Source: an uncultured Clostridia bacterium (lineage in GTDB: Bacteria; Bacillota; Clostridia; Christensenellales; Borkfalkiaceae). Taken from it: a stretch of 64,000 nucleotides of DNA. Where the stretch lies: the NCBI GenBank assembly GCA_947627565.1, contig CANQWO010000001.1, positions 62,001-126,000 on the forward strand, given 5' to 3'. Under the pieces are notes generated by a model. That model made no database searches. It saw only the letters and a program-made list of their open reading frames with translations, and was not told where the DNA came from. Made by a program: the position numbers and the translations under genes. Below are positions 26,620 through 35,353 of this stretch, piece after piece; position 1 is the stretch's first letter, and each line of letters opens with the position of its first letter.

Positions 26620-27543
26620 TTAAGGAAAGAGCGAAATGAGCTTGGCGATGCACGTCCAGATCACAAACGCAGGCCATGCGAAGAGGAACAAGAGGCCGAA
26701 GGCGAGCGCCACCAGCACCGTGTAGAGGCATGCGCAAGGGACGAGCATGACCGGCGACACGAAGAGCAGCCACCGGGAGAGGGACAGAACGGGGCGCGTG
26801 AGCGAATCCGTGAAATTATCCCGCGCAAGGGTGAGCGTCTCCTGCCAAAGCTGTGCGACGCACCGCCCGATCCACGGAAAATAGATGCCGAACGCCCGCC
26901 CCACATCGCTGAACGTCGCATACTTGTTGAAGACGAAGCAGGAGAAATCGTGTTGGTCCACGACCGCGGTCCAGGCGATCTTGCCGCCGAAAATCAATGC
27001 GTAGATCAGCGCGGCGATGCAGTAGAGGAGGCAGATCAATGCGAGAACGGAGAGGACGGCAAGCGCGACGCCCGCGAGAATGCCGAGTTCCGCCAAGATC
27101 ACGGCGACAATGAGGCAGAGCCCGAACACGATCACCGCGAGCGCGACGACGAGCCACATCCATTTCCGGAAGGAGAGGACGCGATACCCCTGCGAGCGGG
27201 CGACGGCGTTGCTCGCGATGGTGAGATTGTCTTGGAAAGCCGTCTGGGCAGCGGTGAGAGAGATGACGAAGAGGCGCTCAAATACCGCCATAACGGCCCC
27301 GCTCGAGCGCGCGCTGTAGCCCACGCCCGCCCGGATCGCGCCGATCAACGCGCGGATATAGATGAACAGCGCATAGCAGAGCCCGATGACAACGCCGATC
27401 CCGACAAACACCGCAAGAATGATCCAACTGACATAGACGGCCAACATGATGAGGATGAACGCTATGATCAGGTAGACCAATAAAGAACCGAGGACCTCTC
27501 CCAAAGTAGGCCGCGTATAAACTACATATCTACGCCCGAACAT
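26620..27543 (-). CDS. Polytopic membrane protein, last gene of the chaperone-GTPase locus
   Basis: A 307-residue integral membrane protein with about six helices in three pairs (about 20-44/46-70, 128-150/152-185, 245-270/272-300) and short loops, including one with FSCFVFNKYATFSDV near 205. I do not recognise the family. AAAGGA precedes the ATG. It is separated by 16 bp from the gene before it and ends the unit. A possible role is as membrane anchor or pore for the system (inference). Confidence 0.7.
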   Translation of the reverse strand: MFGRRYVVYTRPTLGEVLGSLLVYLIIAFILIMLAVYVSWIILAVFVGIGVVIGLCYALFIYIRALIGAIRAGVGYSARSSGAVMAVFERLFVISLTAAQTAFQDNLTIASNAVARSQGYRVLSFRKWMWLVVALAVIVFGLCLIVAVILAELGILAGVALAVLSVLALICLLYCIAALIYALIFGGKIAWTAVVDQHDFSCFVFNKYATFSDVGRAFGIYFPWIGRCVAQLWQETLTLARDNFTDSLTRPVLSLSRWLLFVSPVMLVPCACLYTVLVALAFGLLFLFAWPAFVIWTCIAKLISLFP

Positions 27544-27559
27544 AATTTTCCTTTGTAAC

Positions 27560-27910
27560 TCAATATAGAATTTGCAAGATCTTCTTGTATAGTTTGCCGT
27601 CCACTTCTACGAGGGAACGCTGTCCGCCGGTAAACTCGAACGAGATGAGCACGGCCTGCCGCCCCGCCTGCCCGATGGTGGAGGCCATGAGCCCCGCGGG
27701 GCCCAACAGGGCATTGCTGACGTAGCCGCGCAGAAACGAACCCCAAAAGGAGTTCCCGCTCTGGCTCGTGACCAGTTCGAAATTGCTGACGTTGTTTTTA
27801 TTCACGTCGAACCGTGTGAGACGGTGCATGAACGACAGCTTTTTGCCGCCGACGATCACGTCCCAACCCGCATAGTCGCCTGCGATGACTTTGTTTTTTG
27901 CAGATGCCAT
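27560..27910 (-). CDS. Small uncharacterised protein of the chaperone-GTPase locus
   Basis: A 116-residue protein of unknown family. It has beta-rich ends (AGDYAGWDVIVGGKKLSFMHRLTRFDV; AVLISFEFTGGQRSLVEVDGKLYKKILQILY) around a glycine-rich amphipathic middle (FWGSFLRGYVSNALLGPAGLMASTIG, about 56-81), which looks like a membrane-inserting or lipid-binding hairpin between two beta strands. Such glycine/alanine centres occur in pore-forming toxins and colicin-like proteins, so an effector role is conceivable but unproven. Seven bp separate it from the transglutaminase-like gene; GAGGAT serves its ATG. Confidence 0.6.
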   Translation of the reverse strand: MASAKNKVIAGDYAGWDVIVGGKKLSFMHRLTRFDVNKNNVSNFELVTSQSGNSFWGSFLRGYVSNALLGPAGLMASTIGQAGRQAVLISFEFTGGQRSLVEVDGKLYKKILQILY

Positions 27911-27917
27911 AGGATCC

Positions 27918-29018
27918 TCACTTGTCGATGGTTATCGTCCATACGCCGTCCCGAAAGGAGAGGCGGATCGTGCAGGAAATGTTCCTCTCGCGGCAATGGT
28001 CCTGCGCCGCCTGCATGAGGAGCTCCTGCTGTCTTTGAAGAGGAAATTCACAGCGATATACGATCGAATACGAACGCTCGCCGCGGCTCAAAAGCCGCTT
28101 AAATTCATAGATCGAAGAGATCGTCTCGGCCGAAGACGCCGCGCTCCCCTGCTCCGCGTTCACGGGCGCCCTTTGGACGGGAGCCTGCGTTCTTTGGACG
28201 GGAATCGCCCTTTGGACGGGAGCTTGCGTTCTTTGGACGGGAGCTTGCGCCTCCCCGCCCTGCGCGCCTTCGTATGACGTGTCGCTGCAGACGGGCACCG
28301 AGGCGCGATCCCATACATGCGTACTCTGCATCGCGGCGTCGCTGTAATTGAAATAGAGATAGCGCAAGGGTGCGGACGCATTCGGATTGGCGCCGAGCAG
28401 GTAGGTCGCGTCGAGATGATAGTAGTTCCCGTTGATGCGGACGATGTTCCATGCGTGCGGGCCGCTTCCGTTTTGGCCGCTGCCCGTCCCCGCGACGACA
28501 ATGCATTCTATGCCGATGCGGTCGCACAAATACTTTACGGCACGGGAAATCCCGCTGCACTGCGCACTGTGGAAATACAGCGCGGAGGCGGCGTTTTGAT
28601 TGCGCGTGTTGTTGATATTGTATTTCACGTTGCGCGCGATCCATTCGGCGACGGCCCGCTCTGCCGCTTCCCCGCCCGCGGGAAAACGGCGCTGAAAATC
28701 ATCGGCGAGCTTCTCCATAGAAGCGCGGATGCGGCGGATCTCAAAGGGAGAATATAACAGCTTGAAGCGGAGGATCGTCTCTTCCCCTTGCGGATAGCCC
28801 ATGGGCGGAGCGCCCCTGCGCACGACCTGAAATTCCGAACCGTATTGAAAAAATTCCGGATGATCGCCGAGGAACGCTTCGGTCGCCGCCGAGATCGACG
28901 CGGCGGGAATGGCCCCGCTGAAATCGGCCCGGTCGGAATTTTGCTGCGCCGCGCGCTCCATCGCCGCATAGACCCGAAGGCCCTGCGCATCCAACCGCTG
29001 CTTCCAATATTCGTACAT
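27918..29018 (-). CDS. Transglutaminase-like cysteine protein with repeat linker
   Basis: A 366-residue protein. The transglutaminase/cysteine-protease core lies at about 120-240 with the Cys-His-Asp triad in SAQCSGISRAVKYLC, PHAWNIV and HLDATY. A low-complexity linker of PVQR repeats (about 262-295) connects to a C-terminal beta-strand-rich domain (about 310-366). No signal peptide is seen, so it probably acts in the cytoplasm. The ATG at 29018 is preferred; a TTG at 29039, overlapping the previous gene, would add seven residues. Substrate unknown; it may cross-link, cleave or amidate targets of the locus. Confidence 0.75.
   Translation of the reverse strand: MYEYWKQRLDAQGLRVYAAMERAAQQNSDRADFSGAIPAASISAATEAFLGDHPEFFQYGSEFQVVRRGAPPMGYPQGEETILRFKLLYSPFEIRRIRASMEKLADDFQRRFPAGGEAAERAVAEWIARNVKYNINNTRNQNAASALYFHSAQCSGISRAVKYLCDRIGIECIVVAGTGSGQNGSGPHAWNIVRINGNYYHLDATYLLGANPNASAPLRYLYFNYSDAAMQSTHVWDRASVPVCSDTSYEGAQGGEAQAPVQRTQAPVQRAIPVQRTQAPVQRAPVNAEQGSAASSAETISSIYEFKRLLSRGERSYSIVYRCEFPLQRQQELLMQAAQDHCRERNISCTIRLSFRDGVWTITIDK
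28172..28249 (-). repeat. In-frame tandem repeat in the transglutaminase-like gene
   Basis: Four imperfect units starting TTTGGACGGGA (18-21 bp each) encode the PVQR-rich linker. Unit number may vary between strains. Confidence 0.8.
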
Positions 29019-29023
29019 CGCGA

Positions 29024-30475
29024 TTATCGGGCGCTCCAATACTTCTTGAAATTGAGAGTCGGGCTCGCCTTATCGATGAGCCAAAGGATGGGATCGGCCA
29101 CCCCTTCCGGCGTGAACGCCGAACCGTCTACGACGTGCCCGAGCGCGCTGCAAGTGAAATATTGCACGTTGTCGAAGCGCGACTTCACCGTGTTGATGAA
29201 ATCTGCCTGGTCGTTTTCCAGCAGGAACTGTTCGCACAGCTTGTTTTGGACCTCGAACCGGGTAGTTTTGACGTCCGCCGCAAGTTGATTCTTGACGGCC
29301 GTCTCGCCGATCTTTTCGTCGATGAGCGGGAGGTCCCCCTTCACGAATACGACGGCGAGCTTCTGCGTGATGCGCTGTTTGGACGACAAGTTGCGCATGT
29401 TTTCGAGAAGTTTGATGAGCATGCCCATGATCTCGGAGATCGGCATCTCGCTCGGGTGGAACTCCGCGATCGCCGCCTCGTCCATGCCCGCTTCCGCCAT
29501 CAGTTGGTCGCGGAACGTCGGAATGGAGAGCGGGTCGATCACCATCAAAAAGCCGTTCGCAAAGTTATAGCCGACCTGTTCGTCCATGCCCGTGCCGACG
29601 CCGTAGACTTCGCCGCCGACGTCGCACAGCGAGATCTCGTTGCGGACCTTGCTCTTCTTGGGCGAAAAGAAAAATTCATAGTACATCAGCCGCATTTCCG
29701 AAGTCTTCTGCGGAAGACGGCCCTGTTCCATCTCGCGGAGGTTGTCGTTGAGATAGTCCGTGCCCTGTTCGATGTGCTCATAGTTGAAATCGAGCTGGTT
29801 CTGCGCGAGCTGCTCGAGTTCACGGATGGCCATATTGACATAGCACGTCTTGCCCGAGCTGGGCCCGCCCAACACCGGGATACTGATATTGACGAGGAAG
29901 CCGTTGCCCTTCAACTCATAGCCGCACTTGGGGCAAATGGCCGTGAGCTTCTGGCGGCCGTTGAAGAACGTCGTCGGAAGTTTTCTCCCGCAGTTGCACT
30001 GACGCTTCAGAATGCCGTATTTCGAAGGTTTCAGCTTGGTGTGCACAACGCCGCAGCCGGGGCACTGGTAGTAAGGCAGTGCGAATTTATACTGGCACTG
30101 CGGACACGAGGAGCCGATCTTGCGCAATCTGCAGAGCGCCGTATCCGACAGCCACAGGAGACTGAATCCCAAATAGATCAGCGCCATGATGAGCGCGACG
30201 ATGAGAATGTGCGCGGCCGAAAGGACGGCGAGCAGGGAAGTCGTGATAAAGAGCGTCGAGAGAAGACAGGCCACATAGTAGGCCGTCTTGATGAGCGTCA
30301 GGAGCAGTCTGCCGAATCCGAAATCGTCGATGAGATCCCCCCACGTATCCGTGAGGCCCTCGAACTCGTCGCTGAGCGTTTCACCCAAGCGGGAAAATCC
30401 GTTTTTGATGGTCCGCCACAGGTCGTCGTAACATCTGCCGAAAAAGTAATTGATCTTAGCCGGTTGTTTCTCCAT
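29024..30475 (-). CDS. Membrane-anchored zinc-ribbon GTPase, copy 2
   Basis: A 483-residue protein: amphipathic N-terminus, two membrane helices (about 56-80, 85-109), zinc ribbons with C124-x2-C127, C138-x2-C141, C160-x-C162 and C181-x2-C184, then a P-loop GTPase domain from about 195. Walker A is GGPSSGKT (203-210); a DVGGE Walker-B/G3-like motif and VVFVKGD (G4-like) follow. It matches the TRAFAC-type 'double-GTPase' proteins (DO-GTPase2-like), an assignment from memory. It is a tandem duplicate of the gene at 30752-32185; the two are almost identical across the GTPase half and differ at the N-terminus. Confidence 0.75.
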   Translation of the reverse strand: MEKQPAKINYFFGRCYDDLWRTIKNGFSRLGETLSDEFEGLTDTWGDLIDDFGFGRLLLTLIKTAYYVACLLSTLFITTSLLAVLSAAHILIVALIMALIYLGFSLLWLSDTALCRLRKIGSSCPQCQYKFALPYYQCPGCGVVHTKLKPSKYGILKRQCNCGRKLPTTFFNGRQKLTAICPKCGYELKGNGFLVNISIPVLGGPSSGKTCYVNMAIRELEQLAQNQLDFNYEHIEQGTDYLNDNLREMEQGRLPQKTSEMRLMYYEFFFSPKKSKVRNEISLCDVGGEVYGVGTGMDEQVGYNFANGFLMVIDPLSIPTFRDQLMAEAGMDEAAIAEFHPSEMPISEIMGMLIKLLENMRNLSSKQRITQKLAVVFVKGDLPLIDEKIGETAVKNQLAADVKTTRFEVQNKLCEQFLLENDQADFINTVKSRFDNVQYFTCSALGHVVDGSAFTPEGVADPILWLIDKASPTLNFKKYWSAR

Positions 30476-30477
30476 CG

Positions 30478-30747
30478 TTACGCCCCCAATTCATCCTTCA
30501 AAGCGCCGAAGTAGTTGATGAAACTACGGACGATCCCGACGGCAGACCCGTATACCATACAGCCAGCGAGGATCGCGACGAAGATCGTGACTGCGATCGC
30601 CACGATCGTGAGCGCGATCATCAATAAGGCCAACGCGACCCCGAGCGCCAAAAGCGCAAGTGCAATATAGAGAAGCAGTACTAAAATGCCTGCAATGGGA
30701 GAGAGCTCCCAAGCTCCCTCCCACAGGTCAGAAATAAAATCCCACAT
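30478..30747 (-). CDS. Small membrane protein paired with GTPase copy 2
   Basis: An 89-residue protein, almost entirely hydrophobic, with two long helices (about 15-40 and 42-70) and a short polar tail (FINYFGALKDELGA). It is encoded directly before a zinc-ribbon GTPase, two bp apart. The tail resembles that of the small membrane protein at 32254-32439 (NYFKAFGS), suggesting that a two-gene module was duplicated. Function unknown; probably a membrane partner of the GTPase. Confidence 0.65.
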   Translation of the reverse strand: MWDFISDLWEGAWELSPIAGILVLLLYIALALLALGVALALLMIALTIVAIAVTIFVAILAGCMVYGSAVGIVRSFINYFGALKDELGA

Positions 30748-30751
30748 GGTG

Positions 30752-32185
30752 TTATTTGCTCCAATACTTCTTGAAATTGATCGTCGGGCTCGCCTTATCG
30801 ATGAGCCAAAGGATGGGATCGGCCACCCCTTCCGGCGTGAACGCCGAGCCGTCTACGACGTGCCCGAGCGCACTGCATGTGAAATACTGCACGTTGTCGA
30901 AGCGCGACTTCACCGTGTTGATGAAATCCGCCTGGTCGTTTTCCAGCAGGAACTGTTCGCACAGCTTGTTTTGCGCGCTGAAACGGTTGGCCTGCGTATC
31001 CGCCGCAAGCAGATCTTTGACGGCCGTCTCACCGATCTTTTCGTCGATGAGCGGGAGGTCGCCCTTCACAAATACGATGGCAAGTTTTTGCGTGATGCGC
31101 TGTTTGGACGACATGTTGCGCATGTTTTCGAGAAGTTTGATGAGCATGCCCATGATCTCGGAGATCGGCATCTCGCTCGGATGGAACTCCGCGATCGCCG
31201 CTTCATCCATGCCCGCTTCCGTCATGAGCTGGTCGCGGAACGTCGGAATGGAGAGCGGGTCGATCACCATCAGGAAGCCGTTTGCATAGTTATAGCCGAC
31301 CTGTTCGTCCATGCCCGTGCCGACGCCGTAGACCTCGCCGCCGACGTCGCAGAGCGAGATCTGGTTGCGGACCTTGCTCTTCTTGGGCGAGAAGTAAAAT
31401 TCATAGTACATCAGCCGCATTTCCGAAGTCTTCTGCGGAAGACGGCCCTGCGCCATCTCACGAAGGTTGTCGTTGAGATAGTCCGTACCCTGTTCGATGT
31501 GCTCGTAGTCGTAGTCCAACTCGTTTTTCGCGAGCTGTTCGATCTCACGGATGGCCATGTTGACATAGCACGTCTTGCCCGAGCTGGGCCCGCCCAACAC
31601 CGGGATACTGATGTTGACGAGAAAGCCGCCGCCGCTGAGGACGTTGTTGCACTTGGGGCAGATGGCCGTGAGTTTCTGGCGGCCGTTGAAGAACGTCGTG
31701 GGAAGTTTTCTCCCGCAGTTGCACTGACGCTTCAGAATGCCGTATTTCGAAGGGTTGAGTTTGGTGTGGATCGCGCCGCAACCGGGGCACTGGTAGTAAG
31801 GCAGTGCGAATTTATACTGGCACTGCGGGCAGGAGGAGACGATCTTGCGGAATCTGCAAAGGATCGTATCCAACAGCCACAGGAAGCTGAATCCCAAATA
31901 GATCAGCCCCATGATGAGCAGCGTGACGACAACGTGGATCGCGGAAAAGAAAATGCAAATGACCGTCGAAATGATCGACGAAAGAATGAGCAGCGCAAGC
32001 CAATAGCCGAATTTGATCGCGCCGATGGGATTCAAAAACTTTTTCTCGCGGATGATCTTCCCGAGATGACGCCCGCAATTGGCGAGCGATCTTCCGAGAT
32101 TGCGGAACGTGTTTTTGATCGTGTTCCCCAGATCCCGGTAGCATTTCCCAAAAAAGTAATTGATTTTTGCCGGTTGTTTTTCCAT
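30752..32185 (-). CDS. Membrane-anchored zinc-ribbon GTPase, copy 1
   Basis: A 477-residue paralogue of the gene at 29024-30475 with the same order: basic N-terminus, two membrane helices (about 60-100), zinc ribbons (SCPQCQYKFALPYYQCPGC, CNCGRKL, CPKC) and a P-loop GTPase with GGPSSGKT near 200 and DVGGE near 285. Long stretches of the C-terminal half are identical to copy 2, while the first 110 residues differ. GAGGAAG precedes the ATG. It probably gives hetero-oligomers with copy 2 and is the likely target of the GAP1-like protein (inference). Confidence 0.75.
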   Translation of the reverse strand: MEKQPAKINYFFGKCYRDLGNTIKNTFRNLGRSLANCGRHLGKIIREKKFLNPIGAIKFGYWLALLILSSIISTVICIFFSAIHVVVTLLIMGLIYLGFSFLWLLDTILCRFRKIVSSCPQCQYKFALPYYQCPGCGAIHTKLNPSKYGILKRQCNCGRKLPTTFFNGRQKLTAICPKCNNVLSGGGFLVNISIPVLGGPSSGKTCYVNMAIREIEQLAKNELDYDYEHIEQGTDYLNDNLREMAQGRLPQKTSEMRLMYYEFYFSPKKSKVRNQISLCDVGGEVYGVGTGMDEQVGYNYANGFLMVIDPLSIPTFRDQLMTEAGMDEAAIAEFHPSEMPISEIMGMLIKLLENMRNMSSKQRITQKLAIVFVKGDLPLIDEKIGETAVKDLLAADTQANRFSAQNKLCEQFLLENDQADFINTVKSRFDNVQYFTCSALGHVVDGSAFTPEGVADPILWLIDKASPTINFKKYWSK

Positions 32186-32253
32186 AGTACTTCCTCTTTT
32201 CTAAATTCTCTCGATGGGCCGCTTCAAAAACCTCGAACGGCCCTACCTGCATG

Positions 32254-32439
32254 TCATTTCCCGACCGTACTCCCGAATGCCTTAAAGTAGTTTTTCAACC
32301 CCGTGAAGACACTGATCCCGGCGCCGACAAACGCCCCGCCGGCCAGAGAGATGAACATCAGAAACAGATACGTTGCGCTCGAAAACAGCAAGATCGCAAG
32401 CGCAAAGAGTCCGATGCCGCCGCCTTTCTTTTTACTCAT
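32254..32439 (-). CDS. Small membrane protein paired with GTPase copy 1
   Basis: A 61-residue protein: lysine/glycine-rich start (MSKKKGGGIG), two helices (about 10-30 and 33-48) and a polar tail (GLKNYFKAFGSTVGK). The start at 32439 has AAAGGAG eight bases upstream; an ATG two codons earlier is too near that site. It precedes GTPase copy 1 as the 89-residue protein precedes copy 2, so it is the matching member of a duplicated module. Confidence 0.65.
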   Translation of the reverse strand: MSKKKGGGIGLFALAILLFSSATYLFLMFISLAGGAFVGAGISVFTGLKNYFKAFGSTVGK

Positions 32440-32500
32440 AATCATTTCTCCTTTCTATAATATATAAAATTTTTCTCTTTTCCGCTCATGGAAGCGCAGG

Positions 32501-35344
32501 TCAGCGCTTATTATGCTTGCCCGGGACCTGTTTGGGATCGGGGGCTTGCGGATTCCCCTGCGGCTGTACCGGGCCCGTCTTTTGGGGATCGGGCGCCGCG
32601 GCAGCATCCTTCTGCTTCGGCTCCTTGTTTTTGCGGCCGAACAGCCGCTCGAACAATCCCGCCTTCTGCGTCGCGTTAAATTCCGTGACAAAATCGGCGA
32701 CGGGCTTCGAGGGATCCTGTCCCTGCACGTCCTCCAGCAACTGCTTCTTTTTGCCGCCGCGGAAACTGTCGAGGCAGGCAAACGTGAATTGCTTGATGTC
32801 GTCCTTCAGGGGATCCGGAGGCATTATGCCGCCGCGCGGGTCTCTCTTCGCAGGCGCATTCTTGTACGCGGCGTATATGATCAGGGACTTCATGAGATTT
32901 TCGACGTCCACTTTGGTCTTGTCCATCGCCTCAATGAAGGCCTTCTGGAATCCCTTGATCCTGAGAAGCTGGTAGATCGCGAGATTGAACGCGTCCTCGG
33001 GCTTCAGCGACATGCAGAGCAGCCCGTCCGCCAACAGAAGCACGCGGTCGGTATAGTTGTTGACAAAGCTCTCATATTGCGACATCGTCTGAAGACACGG
33101 GTAGGTGGATTGGCCCTTCCCCGCGAGCTGCGCGACCTCTTCGTACTTCGCGTTGTTCGCCTCGGCTTCCGCATTGTTCCCGAACGGCTTTTTCTTCACC
33201 TGGTAGCGCTCCGTCGGCATCGACATGCCCTGCTGGGCGACAAAGTAGGCGTCAATGGGAATATTCCATTGCTGCGCGGAGTGGAAGAGATTTTGATATT
33301 CTCTCGTAAGGGAGGCGTCTTTGAGACTGCTCTCGATCTCTTTCGGACCGGCTTTCGCGACCGTATAGCCATAGAACTTCTCCACGATCCACCGGTCCAC
33401 CTTGTTGTCGATGAGCCAGATCTCCGTGAACAGCGACACGGCATCGCGGGTCTTATTGCCCACAACGCCCGCAAAGTAGCGGTCAAGCTGCCTTGCAAAG
33501 TTGTTCTCGGGGTCTCTGTGTTGGAGATAATACTCTCTGTAGTATTTGAGAAGGCCGTCCCGCGTGACGGTGCTGTTTGCGAAAATATACCGCTCCATCT
33601 CCGAGAAGAACTCCGCAAGTGCGGGATCTCCGCGGAGCAGCTTGTCCGCAGCGGAAAATTCCGCGGCCTCGCCGCAGAAGTTATAGTACACTTTCACCAT
33701 CTCCTCGTTGCGGCCGGCAAGCAGATAATTCTTCATATAATACGCCGCCGTGGAAGCATTCCCGCAGAGCATGCGGACGAGAGACAGGAACCAGTTGCGG
33801 TCGAGGTTCGCATAGCCCTTGGACGTCAGCGCGTCCATGCAGCACTTCGCGAGGTCGAATTGATTTGCATTGTGCGCCCGCGCGCATGCGAAGAGCTTAT
33901 CGACCTTCTCGCGGTCTCTCTGCCCCGCGTAAGCGGCGATGACGTTCTTGAGGAACGCGTCCGCACCGGAAAGCTCCGGACGGAAATCATAGACGCCCGC
34001 AAAGAGCAGGTAAACTTTATTGAAAGAATTGCCGTTTGCCTCAAGATATGCCTTCCCGGAATCCTGCGCGAAGTGCGCGGTCACGAAATCCTTGAAGGGA
34101 TAGGGAATGACGCGCTTGAATCCGTCGACATAGGCCTCCGGAGCCGCCGCCGTCTGCGCATACGTGTTGAAATAGTAGTCGACGACGGCGCGCTTGTTCT
34201 GCGCGTTCATGAGACGGTAGAGCGACGTGCAGAAATTCTTGAGCCCGTCGCCCTGCGGATAGTCGTTCCGGACGATGCGGAGCGCCATCGCGTCGGCAAA
34301 TCCGTTTGCGTCGAATCCGTGATATTTGAGGGCGTCCTCATAGGCCGTTACCAATTCGTCGAGAGTGAAGGCGTAGTCCCCTTTCAGCAGACGGCAGACC
34401 GCCGTTGCGCGGTCGGGGGTCAGGCCGGTCTCCTTGACGACCAACGAAATGCGGTCGGCAAATTCCAAAGCCTGGCGGGCATCCACCGCAAGCAGATCGA
34501 CGACAGCGGAGACATAGGCGCCCGGCGTAACCGTCGTGAGCGTGTTGCTCTTGAAATCGAAGACGAGCGCGCCGGACAACTGTTTCTGGCGGTAGTCGAT
34601 GACGGCGAGGCCGTCTCCCGCGACCGAAGAGATCAGCGGGCGCACATCGGGCGTGATGCGCACGTTGACGTTCTTATCCTCGGGCGATGCGAGAATGAAC
34701 GTCAGCTTTTTCACGAGGCTGCCGGGAAGCGCAAGCGTGGCCGCCCGGTACCAAAGCGGAAGATTGGCGGGCTCGTCGTTCAGATAGATGGGCTTGCCCG
34801 CGTCCATGTTGTCGATCACGGCCTGTACGAGCAATTTGAGCGACTCCTTTCTCCCGGGCGCGCTCAAAAACGTGCGGATCTCCGCCTCGGAGATCGCCTG
34901 CGACGTCGGGATCTCGACCTGCGGGAGCGGAGGCGGATTGGTCGCGCGCCATTCCTCGAGCGTCAGATCGCGGCGGAAGAGATCGGACCGGATAAACGTG
35001 GCGGGTTTGAATGCGGAGTCTTCCCCGAAGATGAATGCGTGGATGAGATAGTTCCCCATTCTCCCCTGGTTTTCAAATCCCTTATACTCGTGTCCGATAT
35101 AGACGGACTGGGCAATGCAATATCTTCCGGTCGGCAGACGGAAATAAGCGAATACGCGCGGAAACAGCGTCTCGATCTCCTGTTCCGTCGGCTCATACGG
35201 TAAGCCATTCGGAGCACGGTACTTCATCATGAGAGAGATCACGGCCTCTTCTTCGCTCGTGACGTCAGCCGATTTGGAATACAGGCTGAAACCGAAATTC
35301 GGTGCATTTTTCCATGATGTATAAATGTACTGACTTGCTTTCAT
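32501..35344 (-). CDS. GAP1-like GTPase-associated protein
   Basis: A 947-residue soluble protein. The N-terminal 150 residues (QYIYTSWK..., LPTGRYCIAQSVYIGHEYKG..., GRMGNYLIHAFIFGED, then F-IRSDLFRRDL) match the N-terminal domain of GTPase-associated protein 1 (GAP1-N2 type) of bacterial GTPase-centred conflict systems. The middle is a long alpha-helical solenoid (about 250-850); the last 70 residues are a Lys/Pro/Gln-rich disordered tail. It lies between GTPase genes, as in those systems. AGGAGG gives a clear start. Family naming rests on recalled motifs; a profile search with GAP1-N2 and GAP1-M would settle it. Confidence 0.72.
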   Translation of the reverse strand: MKASQYIYTSWKNAPNFGFSLYSKSADVTSEEEAVISLMMKYRAPNGLPYEPTEQEIETLFPRVFAYFRLPTGRYCIAQSVYIGHEYKGFENQGRMGNYLIHAFIFGEDSAFKPATFIRSDLFRRDLTLEEWRATNPPPLPQVEIPTSQAISEAEIRTFLSAPGRKESLKLLVQAVIDNMDAGKPIYLNDEPANLPLWYRAATLALPGSLVKKLTFILASPEDKNVNVRITPDVRPLISSVAGDGLAVIDYRQKQLSGALVFDFKSNTLTTVTPGAYVSAVVDLLAVDARQALEFADRISLVVKETGLTPDRATAVCRLLKGDYAFTLDELVTAYEDALKYHGFDANGFADAMALRIVRNDYPQGDGLKNFCTSLYRLMNAQNKRAVVDYYFNTYAQTAAAPEAYVDGFKRVIPYPFKDFVTAHFAQDSGKAYLEANGNSFNKVYLLFAGVYDFRPELSGADAFLKNVIAAYAGQRDREKVDKLFACARAHNANQFDLAKCCMDALTSKGYANLDRNWFLSLVRMLCGNASTAAYYMKNYLLAGRNEEMVKVYYNFCGEAAEFSAADKLLRGDPALAEFFSEMERYIFANSTVTRDGLLKYYREYYLQHRDPENNFARQLDRYFAGVVGNKTRDAVSLFTEIWLIDNKVDRWIVEKFYGYTVAKAGPKEIESSLKDASLTREYQNLFHSAQQWNIPIDAYFVAQQGMSMPTERYQVKKKPFGNNAEAEANNAKYEEVAQLAGKGQSTYPCLQTMSQYESFVNNYTDRVLLLADGLLCMSLKPEDAFNLAIYQLLRIKGFQKAFIEAMDKTKVDVENLMKSLIIYAAYKNAPAKRDPRGGIMPPDPLKDDIKQFTFACLDSFRGGKKKQLLEDVQGQDPSKPVADFVTEFNATQKAGLFERLFGRKNKEPKQKDAAAAPDPQKTGPVQPQGNPQAPDPKQVPGKHNKR

Positions 35345-35353
35345 AGCAACCTC

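Noticed and set aside
28172..28249. CRISPR-like array
   Set aside because: Units are contiguous and in frame with the transglutaminase-like gene; there are no spacers and no cas genes. No CRISPR array was seen in the window.
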